Source: Toxorhynchites rutilus septentrionalis (lineage: Eukaryota > Arthropoda > Insecta > Diptera > Culicidae). From it: a DNA stretch of 64,000 nt. Positions within the stretch are counted from its first letter, which is position 1; each line of letters opens with the position of its first letter. Positions 24,935 through 34,651 of the stretch are shown here, one piece after another. Location: positions 253,150,494 to 253,214,493 of the forward strand of contig NC_073746.1 of assembly GCF_029784135.1 (NCBI RefSeq). Reading direction: 5' to 3'. A program made the position numbers and the translations under genes. The notes beneath the pieces are model-generated. The model did no database searches and was not told the DNA's origin. It saw nothing but the letters and a program-made list of their open reading frames with translations.

Positions 24935-26500
24935 AAGAGAGATAATCATTGTAAGGAGGGGCCATGTTTGCATCAATTGTTGCAAAATTGTCTTTAATAC
25001 TGGAAGCATTGAGATGACAATGGTTCTGATGGAGTCGGAAACATTAAAACACTTGAAGATTTGATCCAAAAGGTCAGACAACTTTATAAATCCCGATTGG
25101 GAAGTTGAACTGGACGGAAAAATAGGGACAGTTGGGGTTTTTGATGTCCCCTCGAATGCTGGGTCGTTCGAAGATGAGATATTCCCACGGAAGCCAGGAG
25201 GAACCTGGTTTTGCTTGTCCGCTGCACTCGACTTTTTAGGCAAGCTAACAGAGGATATAAGCTTTGGGAGTGGTCACATTTTTGCGCCGGGGATTCCCTT
25301 TGAAAATAAACGATGTGCCCCCCTAGCTGTGTCCGCTTCCATTTCATCAACTGGCAACGTGGAAAAGGTATTGTGTGTTGAGATTGGTTGTTCTTGTTGT
25401 TGGGTCAGTGGCGAAGCGCCCTTCAAAATTTCCGCAAATGTGCGCTTCGAGCGTTCCTTTAAAGAGCGCTTCTGTTTCTCCTAGCGACTCTTGTAATTTT
25501 CACAAACTAAGAGCTCGTGTGGGGATCCCCCGCAATATGGACATTTATGCTCAGTCGCACTGCAGGATTTCCCCTCATGTTGCTCTCCGCAAGTGGCACA
25601 GCGCTCCTTGTTGGCACAATAATCCGAAGTGTGACCAACTGACTTGCATTTGTTGCAAGTCATGGGCTTTGGCACGAAGAGTCGCACAGGTAGTCTCAAT
25701 TTGTCCACCATAACATAGTCAGGGAGGGCGGCACCAGCAAAGGTGACTCGAAACGAGTCGGACGGCGTAAATTTAGTTTGGTCCCCATCATGGGAAAGTT
25801 TCCCGAGTTGGCGACAGTCCAAGATTTTCACTTCCATTGAGGGGAGCTTCTTGAACTTGGCTTTTCCTTCTGCTTTTATTTGTTCGCTCGTCAGACCCGT
25901 TTCAGTTATCACCCCCTCAATTTCTACGTTATGGGAGGGTATAAATGTTCGATATTCGAGAGTGAAATGTTGATCAGCAACAATCTCGTTTGCGTGTTTC
26001 CGGTCATTCACGACAACTCGCAATTTGTTCGGTCTAACCCTGCGAATTTCAGATACAGAAGTGTATCTGGCCAGATCTTTCATGATCTGAATCACGTTAA
26101 GGTTTTTTCCTTTCGGTTTTGGCCGGAGGAAAACAACCCAAGGGCCAGTTCCAGGTGCATCTTCTGGATAAACTTTGACACGTGGAGCGGAGACAACAGA
26201 GGGGGAAGACGAGGACGAGGACGAGGACGAGGATGAGGATGAGGACGAGGACGAGGATTGGGTTGGATCGGTAGCATCAGAAGGGGGAAGCGAAATCGAT
26301 GATGGGAGAGGGGGAGTGGAAGTAACAGTGGGTTGAGAAGGGAGGCTTGCAATTTTCTTTTCTTTCTTGGTAGGATGAACGGATTCGTCCCCAGAAGAAT
26401 TATCTTCCTTATGAGGGACTCGTTTATGTTTTTTCCCAGATCTTGTATGAGATTCATTATCGGAGATCTCCATCTCTGGAGATCCTCCACTATTCTCCAT
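24926..26500 (-). pseudogene. I-element copy 1: ORF1 (nucleic-acid-binding protein)
   Basis: ORF1 encodes the RNA-binding, Gag-like protein of the element. It starts at 26500 (MENSGGSPEMEISDNE), has a Ser run of about 20 residues encoded near 26205-26260, a central conserved region, and a triple zinc-knuckle region (CNKCKSVGHTSDYC, CATCGEQHEGKSC, CPYCGGSPHELLVC). An in-frame TAG follows YKSR (25483-25481), exactly as in copy 2. Beyond it the frame reads EKQKRSLKERSKRTFAEILK, then a one-base deletion near 25322 and a second indel near 25250 (together a net loss of 21 bases) disturb it before it returns to SSAADKQNQVPPGFRGN and the end at 24926. Confidence 0.85.
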
Positions 26501-27012
26501 TTTACAAATATTTCTGTCTTATTTCTAATTTATTATTGATTTTAACAATAATCTTAAAAAAATAGCAAAAAAAAATTATGATAATAATATTAAACAATGA
26601 ACAAATGAATTTAATAATAATATTAATAATAAATATGTGTACCTTAATATATAAGTTGTTCCAATAATGCGCTCTACTGCCCTAATCAGGGAGAGACAGA
26701 GGCTACGCGCTACGGAGACAACACAATAGCGCAAGAATAGCTTACGCAGCCACATGATGATGAATCCCGTTTGCGACAGTCACGCGATGGCGATCCCGTT
26801 ATGCCGAATCAGTTCAACACCCGCAATCCGGCTCGCTGCAAGAGCGCTGCTTCCTTTGTTCCTTCGTTCCACTTCACAAAAGGTCAGGTCAAAAGCGGAC
26901 AGCAATGACCTTCACTCGTACACGATTCACTCGTACCAATAGCACAATAGCAAAAGTGGCAACGCACAATACCGACACTGAACTTTACTCGTCAAGAGTT
27001 AGATAGCGAATG
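26501..27012 (-). other. I-element copy 1: 5' untranslated region
   Basis: About 510 bases precede the ORF1 ATG. The outer part (27012-26880) closely matches 40292-40160 of copy 2 and includes gaacttt(a)actcgtcaagagtt near the terminus. The inner part is longer than in copy 2 by about 120 bases. Elements of this clade carry an internal RNA polymerase II promoter here; none could be pinpointed. Confidence 0.6.
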
Positions 27013-27023
27013 AAATGCCAAGT
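27013..27023. repeat. Target site duplication, right of I-element copy 1
   Basis: Exact copy of the 11 bases at 18057-18067. Confidence 0.85.
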
Positions 27024-27186
27024 AATAACTAATGACCGTGGATTCTGGGAATGCTATCATCCACCCAACACTACATCACTGATTTGATAACCTATACTGT
27101 CCAACAATAATGGAGAGTTACAACAACGGCAATCGAACAATGTTGAGAATTTTTGAGAATGTTCACAATTGGTATCGACTGTGAAC

Positions 27187-27432
27187 AAGGTTGCCAAAAA
27201 TAGTTTTCAAAAAACTGAAAGAAAATCGTTTTATTTTAAGAAGTTCGCTTTGATTTATTTAAAATGATTTCTTTACCTATTTCAATGCTTGAGAAATAAA
27301 ATTTCCTTCGAAGTTTTGTGTAGTATTTATGTGTAGTTCATAAAACAACGAAATTAACCAAACTAACGTTTCCCACCACTTCAACATTACTGTGAAACAA
27401 TATTTGAGGATCTTTTCCTCTTGAATCTTTAG
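27187..27432 (-). repeat. Dispersed repeat in last intron, inverted partner of 13282-13575
   Basis: This is similar in reverse complement to 13575-13282: ttgccaa(a/t)aata, tttcaaaaaactg, cgttttattttaag, cgtttcccaccac and acaatatttgaggatc are shared. The copy is about 45 bases shorter because of small deletions. Non-coding. Confidence 0.65.
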
Positions 27433-27734
27433 AAAATACTATTATTTATCGTGGTTATATTTGAAAAATAATCCTCATACAAATTTGGTGACCCCAAGCA
27501 TATTATATAGCCAAAAATGGCAGAAGAATAGCCTAAATACGTCAACATCTATTTCTATCGGACTTATAACATTTTCGACAATTCAATATTCTTTTTCCTC
27601 AATAATCCATCGAATATTTCACAAAAAGTGCTTCCCAATGTTTTTACTGAAGTAAAAACAGAGCCCTAAAATAGAACAAAATTTCGCCTCAATGGCTCAT
27701 CGAGTATGAAATTCATAGTCTCCAAAGGGTGTAT

Positions 27735-28085
27735 ACCATATGGAATTGATGGCTAGAACAATCGCGTCCTCATATTCATTCCAACCAATGTGTAAGGTCA
27801 GGAGTCGTTTTTATTGGATGTCAAGGATTCGATCCATTAATGTTAGAAGCTTTGATTAACGAATGATCACTATCATTGTATTAAATTCTACATGCAATTC
27901 AACGATAATGACTTCGAGCATACAAAAGTGCACGATCAACGTCACTTGGTTTAGCAGTAGGTTTAGGAACACGTGTTGTTTCCCCAGTTTGTTGAAGATG
28001 TTACAAAAGTCATTCGAAGAATTTGGCCTAAGCAAAAGTGACCATATGTCAGCAGGATGTTTGCGGCTAGCCACAATTCGCGGGT
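27735..28085 (-). pseudogene. I-element family remnant (endonuclease region)
   Basis: This is similar to 37555-37985 of copy 2, with many substitutions and deletions: ggaattgatggctaga(a/g)caatcgcgtc near 27741, gcaggtttagg-like ttagcagtaggtttagg and acacgtgttgtttccccag near 27950-27990, and aggatgtttgcggctagcc near 28053. An old, 5'- and 3'-incomplete copy. Confidence 0.7.
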
Positions 28086-28826
28086 TCTGCGGGTTTTGAG
28101 AAGGGGAGGATCTCTTAAAGTAGGTTGACATAATATTGAAGATTATCGAATACTTGGTCGTAATCAATAGGTTTCTCCTGTATTAGACGCTTTGAACAGC
28201 TGCGATTGTGTATTCGACAACAGTATGATTTAGTCTGAGGCGTTTCTTCACTCCGTCTCCACACCGAGCAAGACTGGCCAAAGAAACGGTTGAGCTACTC
28301 AACCCGACGTGGTTCCTTCCGATGACGTTTTGTTCTTGTCTATAGGATACTCGCTGAGTGGCACTTCAATTCTTACTAAAATTTGCAAAAATGACTCGAT
28401 GGCAACAACATAGAAATTCTTATTTTTACGTGTCATTCATAAATTGTTTGAAAAATGAAAAAATGGTGCAAATTCCATTGATCATTACTTTGAATAAAAT
28501 ATTTTTAATGTATTCAAGAACAACAAACATGTGTTTTTAATGGAAAAAAAACCTGTTTTATATGCATAAACCTGATATAAGGGATTTTCTGTCATTAATA
28601 CTCGTTATTTTGAGTTTAAGTTTGAACATATATCAACACAAGTTAGAAGACCCGTCTCCTGAATATTTTTTCTTATGAACAATATAAAAATAGGATTAAG
28701 AATTTAAAATAAGGATTCAGTCTGTGGAATTATAAACAATTCGAGACGGTGATAAATAAATAAATAAATAAATATATATAAATATTCTTTCTGTGCATGG
28801 TACTGAATTCTAATATATCATTTTAG
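28086..28826. other. End of the last CaMKK intron
   Basis: AT-rich; nothing recognised apart from a short (aaat)n run near 28755-28775. It ends at the acceptor atatcattttag (ending 28826). Confidence 0.5.
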
Positions 28827-29043
28827 GCAACCATCGAATGAGTCTCTTTTACCTTCCGTGACCGAAGGTATCTCTAGTCCCAGTGAAAGCCCGGAACAGT
28901 TATCGCCTTGCCATGCTCCCAGTGTGATATCAACCCCTTCGCAGGACTCCATCGAGCCGGTCGCTACTGAAACAGATGAAGCGGCAGCCGCGGTGACGCA
29001 AGCGGATTCGGGCCAAACGGTAAATGATAAGGTCACAGCTTAG
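28827..29043 (+). CDS. CaMKK: CaMKK-like kinase, last coding exon
   Basis: This encodes the C-terminal 72 residues. Joined in phase 2 to exon 4 it reads SER|QPSNESLLPSVTEG, then an acidic Ser/Pro/Thr-rich tail (SSPSESPEQLSPCHAP, then SIEPVATETDEAAAAVTQ) and VNDKVTA, stop TAG at 29041. The tail has no domain. With this exon the coding sequence is 2595 bases (864 residues and stop), and all junction phases agree, which supports the model. The 13.4 kb intron before it contains I-element copy 1. Confidence 0.85.
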
Positions 29044-30119
29044 TAACAATACAAAACCATACCGGTGCACTTCCGCTTACTCTAGGAGTAACGATTGGAA
29101 CAAATCCATTACTTGCTTTCTCTCTCTTTTTAGAATATGCCAAATCCTGCTTGCTTAGAAGTTCTGCTATAACGCGATGCTAGTGATTTCCTCTTTTCCT
29201 ATGTTTCCAAAGATATTAATACGAAAGCAATTTGTAGGCGACGCTTCGGATTTGGCGACCGTGGCTCCTGGTTAATTAAATAATTGTTAATATCTCTCTT
29301 ATGTTGATTTGATGGGACTTAAGGTAACACGATTTATTTCGTTCGTTAGCCGAAATATTAATAGCACGTGAGGAACCCGAAGAAGGCTCTTACTCGGACG
29401 TTGTTGAATTTTACTCGTACTTATTGTGTACACTGAATTTTGACCATTTTTAATCTGATAGCTAAAGTAAGTACACGTTAGGAGTAGCTTTGGAACAGAA
29501 CTTTTTGAGTGTTATTAATACTGGACCGGAGTTAGTAGCGGGAGAAAAAATATGTACATATTTTCGGGTTTAACATTTTTAACATACAACCTTTTAAAGC
29601 CAGGTGTTTTAAAAACATAACACTCCTTCATATTTTTAATTGAAGACCAAAAACTGAAACCATAAGATAGAGATACAGACGCCAATTGCAAAAGGTAGCG
29701 CGTCTGGGATTCAGAAATATACGCTTTAAACCATCATGATGTTCTCCAAAACAAACTAGCGGTGAGGAATGATCGACATTCATAAAACGTTAGCCTGTAG
29801 ACTCTGTAGTCTCCCTGTAATCAACTCTGACTGACAGCGTATTTTGGAAGATTTTATGTTTTAGGCCTATCATCGACTGACTAAAATGTCTCGTAGATAG
29901 ACATATCAGACAACCAAGTTCATGGTATCTATCACCGTGTAAAAACTATAACAAAAATTCGTTGACTCACAGACGCATTAAATTTAGCACTTCATATCCA
30001 GGTTATTCACTTGCTTCTTCTTCCATAATAAGGCTTGAAACATTTAGAATCAGAAATCACAAAACCAGGTGTATCTCGGGATTGGTTGGAGGTACAAAAA
30101 ATGTTTTTATATTAAAATG
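29044..30119 (+). other. Presumed 3' untranslated region and downstream DNA
   Basis: No coding signal. The 3' untranslated region of the kinase mRNA must begin here. A clear AATAAA in a convincing position was not found in the first few hundred bases, so its end is not called. Confidence 0.4.
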
Positions 30120-30705
30120 CGGATAATTTATTGTTCGTTTTAGAAAAAAAGATTGAAAGAATTATTCCGTTACAGTTTTAATGAATTTTCGCACTTTCTT
30201 CGGATACCCGACTCCATCAAAGTTTAAACTCTCTGTTGGTCAACCTCAGCGGCCATTTTATTCCATGATCTCTTCATGTCTACAGCATCCCGAGTCAATT
30301 TGGCATCCTTTTTCAATTTCCGCTTGACAATTCCGCTCAATTTCCGCTTGATAATCGACCCCATTGTCATGGTACCACTGAAGCACCTCTCGACTGCAGT
30401 GGTAGCTCGCCAAATCTGGTCAAAACTTCACCGGACCTTGATGGCCTTAATAAACGGAAGGAAACGTTTCTGCAGGCTTTCTTCCCTATACATCTTCAAA
30501 TCCATTGTCTTGTTTGTGACGAGAACCTTGGTTTCCTGTCCACAGCTGCAAATCCCTTGCCAAATCAAGATCTTCCATTTATCAGCGAAAACGAACTTCA
30601 ATTTGCGGAGAAAATCTCCTCTGGCAGTGGCCTTATAGAATTCGAGGCCTGGGAACTGACTAAAATCCTTCTTCACGTTTCGTCGTCCATCAGCATGCAT
30701 TCTTA
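30120..30705 (-). pseudogene. ITm (DD37E-like) transposase remnant
   Basis: On the - strand: ARGDFLRKLKFVFADKWK, then ILIWQGICSCGQETKVLV, MYREESLQKRFLPFIKA, a region equivalent to RFWPDLA that has decayed, then KRKLSGIVKRKLKKDAKL and DMKRSWNKMAAEVDQ, the usual C-terminal tail. The segment with the catalytic Glu (NPPNCPxxRPIEKYWA in relatives) is missing between two KRKL-coding repeats, as if lost by recombination between them. A related copy lies at 1090-2030. Confidence 0.65.
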
Positions 30706-33111
30706 ACCATCAGCATGCATCAAAACCTTATTGCTACTAGAGGCGAATGAACTGAAAAGTTTAAACCCTCTTAAAGCCAAAAAGAAGAAGAAGAAGAAAT
30801 CCTTATTGTACAATTTTCGAACGCATTTTTTGTCGACCAGATTTTGCTCCTTCTTTCGGAGATAATCTTCTCACATACGGATTTTCTGAATGGTACTTTG
30901 GTTAGAGTTTCCAAAATCAACTTTTTTATCTCTGCTTCCATCCTGCACCTTATTCGACACCAAACGAATCAACATGAAATTTTTATTGTCGAAAGATATA
31001 GGTTTTCTCAACAACTTGCTGTCAATAGATTTCTGATACGCCTACTACGACCGCTGCTAAAAATGAACAGTGATTCCGGATTCTAAATATTTCTGGATTC
31101 AATTGATGTGGAGTTTATATAAAGGTGATACCCTTATATTGACAGAGGTCACAGTTATTTGAATAAGTGCATGCATGCAGTGCAATACATTTCGGGACCA
31201 TATCAAAATGACGTCTCCAATGTCAAAACTGTGCTTCAGGTTCTAATTAGAAATGAACGCGTGAAAAGTGTCGATCATGTCCATCGTTTACTTATCGGAG
31301 AAAAATTTGATGGACGCAAAGCTCAATGACATAACGTCTTGAAGAAGGTTCGAATTTGCCAAAATAATTGCTTAATATAATAACTCAGATAGTTGGTAAC
31401 AATTTTTAGAATCTCTCTCCTTCGTTTTATAACATCTTAAATGGTGGAGTCCTAAATTTTGAATCTAATCTATAAAAATCAGATCATTCAATTTCTCTAG
31501 TAATTAACCATTGAAAAAAAAACGTGATGATAGATTTCCAATCGAAAAAGCTTTAATATAAACTACTGACATATTTGAACGATTAAGTTTTGTGATTCAA
31601 TATGCACACATCGGGACCATTCGGTTGTTTAGTACGTTCCTAAAATAACATGCACTAAACGCCTTCTGCTTTTCCTTCTCGGAAAAATATATACTTCCAA
31701 AAGTAACAGCAGAATAGCATAGAATCCTTATACCCACGACACTTGCATACTGTTCCTATACATTATATTAACACCCAAAATCGTCTGAAGGCTGATAGAT
31801 TCAGTACAACGAGCAGAAAAATGAAATCACCACAAAAATAATATCCATAACTGGTGATTCAATTTTAACAGGAATCAACGCAAATATACCCCATTTCGTA
31901 ATTATGTTATACGATTTTATATACACATTTATGACAACCGAAAGCTTTAACACGATCGTAAATTTAATCATGATTTGTGTGGGGTCACAAAATTTCAACA
32001 TTAAAACAGCTCACATAAACCCATCATGTATAGTGGAGTCTAAATATTCAATGTCACCAAACCCCATTCATTTGTGAATATATCGACGCATATCAGATAA
32101 AGTGTTCCATGCACTTAATACATTGAATCATAAATTTAAAAGAAAATTATTTGTTTCGGCTTTTGAAAAATTCTAAAATTTCAAAAATTACAGCGACAGT
32201 ATATAAATATTGCACGTGAGTCCAAATGTACCAATCAAAGGAGAACTATTTAAATAATAGCAGTTTAAAATAAAAATCCTTTTTCAACTCTCTAAAATTC
32301 TCTATTTACATGTATGAAATAAATAACCAGCTGTACGTAACTTGCACAAAGTAGTTAATTAACGATCAATGAAAGACTCTACTCAACTCGAATAATTGCT
32401 AATACTCGCAATATTTGCAATGTTTTTTTTTTTAAGTGAAGAAATAAACTAACAAAACATTCCACGATGCAAACAATAAGTTAACACGTTATTCAACACA
32501 TTTCTTTTGGATGGACAATCAGTAAAACAAAACCTGTATAACTAGACAACAATAGAATTCCCCCTTTCGTTTTCACTGCGTAGCACCACTAATCCTTAGT
32601 AGCGAGTACTGAATAATCCAAATAAACTTCGGGACGTGATTACTCTAATTTACCTGAAAGCGTTTCGCAAAAACAGCAGTGATACGATGAAAAATACAAG
32701 ACGATTTAAAATGTGATCCAGTTTTTAACTATGAAAATATCGAATTGTTGCGTAGTGTTTTCCTTTTTTTTTATAAATTCCAGTTACGTTAGAAATTTGT
32801 TAAATCAGTTGTACAACATAGGCCCTTTTAGAAAAATGAAATGTGCAAAGCCAGCGCTAACGATGATTCAGCTACAAATAAAATTTATTCAATTTTATGC
32901 AATCGGACAACGAAGTTCTATTCTTTTGAGCATATCCGAAACGTCCTTGCTCTCCGGTCAAAGTATATTCTGAGAATTTCAACTGCGAAGCTGCTCTTCC
33001 TCTTAACAACACTGGACTTTAGGTAGATTCATGATATTGTCGTATTATTTAGGATTACATCGATTCCCGAGCCGATCGATCCGCTGCCTAGGGTTTGTAA
33101 AGGGTTTTTGA
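30706..33111. other. AT-rich intergenic DNA
   Basis: No recognised gene or element. A short aag-rich run (30781-30800, aagaagaagaagaagaa) could be a SINE tail. Several chance frames under 90 codons occur. Confidence 0.4.
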
Positions 33112-33228
33112 TTTCAACAATAGTATCCCTTCATTTAATTCCATGTATTTGCGGATATGATACATGATTTCGGCCATGCATCATAACCGCATATACACCG
33201 AATCGAATGAAGGATACTATTGTTGAAA
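33112..33228. repeat. 117-base near-perfect hairpin
   Basis: The two halves are reverse complements along almost their whole length. The outer arms (33112-33135 and 33206-33228) differ by a single inserted base; the inner arms (gcggatatgatacatg and catgcatcataaccgc) match at 14 of 16 positions; the loop is only a few bases around 33165-33172. It could be a fold-back MITE or a hairpin RNA precursor. Confidence 0.7.
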
Positions 33229-33272
33229 ACAATTGTGAGAGTGAAAGTGAATGAATCGATCGCATTTTTGAA

Positions 33273-33992
33273 TCTATATATTATATATATAAAAATGGAT
33301 TTCTGTCTGTCTGATTCTTATGGACTCGGAAACTACTGAACCGATCGACATGAAAATTGGTATGTGGGGGTTTTTGGGGCCGGGGAAGGTTTTCGTGATA
33401 GTTTGAGACCCCTCCCCCCTCCATAAGGGGGGGGGGGGGTCTGCCATACAAATGAAACACAAATTTCTACATTACTCGAGAATTAATCAACCAAATGCAA
33501 CCAAATTAGGCATCTAGAAGTTTTAGGGTGAAATAAATGTTTCTGTGGTGGTTAGACATTCCACCCCCTCTCTAAGGGGGGCTGCCATACAAATGAAACA
33601 CAAATTTCTACATTACTCTAGAATCAATCAAGCGAATGAAACCAAATTAGACATCTGGAGGTTTTTGGGTGCAATAAATGTTTTTACGGTGGTAAGATAT
33701 TCCTTTTCCCTCTCTTAGGGGGGCTGCCATGCATATGGAACACCAATTTTTGTATTACTCGAGAACTAATCAAGTAAATGAAACCAAATTAGGTATATTG
33801 AGATTATTCCATGTAACGGAGATATATGTTATTTGCAAGTGGTTGAAAAATCTTGAACGAGAATTGTGTCTGAAAATAATCTGATATGCGGTTGGACTCA
33901 TGAACTTGCGCTTACTAAGAAAACGTGAATGTTTGAAGGTATTGATAACAAAAACAAATTTTGGGCGGGACGAAGTTTGCCGGGTTAGCTAG
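33273..33992 (+). mobile_element. Non-autonomous Helitron-like element with internal repeats
   Basis: This 720-base element starts TCTATATATTATATATA, preceded by A (33272), and ends GCCGGGTTAGCTAG, followed by T (33993). That is the A|TC...CTAG|T arrangement expected of Helitrons. The 5' region has the motif ctgtctgtctgattc, then actcggaaactactgaaccg. Two or three copies of a roughly 150-base unit (aatgaaacacaaatttctac, attactcgagaa) lie inside, with a run of 13 G near 33427. It is the same family as 54226-57375. No protein is encoded. Confidence 0.7.
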
Positions 33993-34261
33993 TTATTAAA
34001 TATTTATGAACGGCGAATGTATTGTATTCATATTTAATTATATGTACGATGCACGTAATCACTGGGATGGTAACATTAGCCCAACCTTTTCTCAACTCTA
34101 TTTCTTCGCTTCTATTTAGGATAAATTAAATTTTTATATCAGTTCGATAACATCATTCAGATTATTTAATTCAAATACAGCCATACATAAGGGGATAGTA
34201 GTGGTAACAGCACCCAGTGCCCTATTGAGTCACTCTCATTGCCTCATGAATCATCACACAA
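33993..34261. other. Short intergenic stretch
   Basis: No recognised feature; AT-rich DNA between the Helitron-like element and the dispersed repeat that hosts I-element copy 2. Confidence 0.4.
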
Positions 34262-34298
34262 TAAGGTACACCCAAAGTTAATTTTTAGCACATGTTAT
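34262..34298 (-). repeat. Part of dispersed repeat split by I-element copy 2
   Basis: These 37 bases (caaagttaatttttagcacatg region) continue the repeat found at 40305-40553 and correspond to about 11878-11840 of the related copy. Confidence 0.5.
34287..34298. repeat. Target site duplication, left of I-element copy 2
   Basis: agcacatgttat is repeated exactly at 40293-40304. Confidence 0.9.
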
Positions 34299-34651
34299 TT
34301 TTTTTTTATTAATTCGTTTATTTTTACAGGCTCAGTTACTTAAGTTTAAAGGAGCCGAATTCTTAAATATATTTTTAAAACTATATATATATATATAAAC
34401 AATTTTCTTACATCTATGGTTAGTAAGGTGGAAAACCGATTACTCGCGGTGTGCTCGAGTTTAGAAGGGTGACATATTTTTAGGAGAAGGATGGGATATA
34501 AGGAAATTGTAACAATGTTGATGAGCACTCAATTCTTAAATATATTCGTATATCTATAGTTTATTTACATTTCAACTTATTCTACTATTTAAAGCAAGGG
34601 GACGAATTACCCGCAAAGGAAGGAAAGGAGGGTATAAGGATGTAGGAACAA

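Larger units (their letters stand above)
18068..27012 (-). mobile_element. I-clade non-LTR retrotransposon, copy 1 (rearranged)
   Basis: This 8.9 kb insertion is antisense to the kinase gene in its last intron. Its 5' end (27012, starting CATTCGC on the - strand) and its A-rich 3' tail (near 18070-18082) match copy 2 at 34299-40292, and it has 11-base target duplications. From the 5' end the order is: 5' untranslated region, ORF1 (26500-24926), ORF2 endonuclease and first half of RT (24934-22691), a 1433-base foreign insert (22690-21258), RT end and RNase H (21257-20452), a jump back to the RT start, then RT and RNase H again to the 3' end (20451-18068). Both repeated halves share the derived bases tccatcat near 21165 and 19730 where copy 2 has gagagaa, so the repeat arose by tandem duplication inside this copy. 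Many frameshifts are present; it is inactive. Confidence 0.9.

Noticed and set aside
26092..26490. A 132-codon Pro/Arg-rich frame over the retrotransposon ORF1 Ser run
   Set aside because: It is a shadow of the ORF1 Ser-rich stretch in another frame; the real frame has zinc knuckles and matches copy 2.
18068..27012. Two independent I-element insertions next to each other
   Set aside because: Only one pair of target duplications exists, at the outer ends, and the internal units share private changes, so one insertion with internal duplication explains it better.
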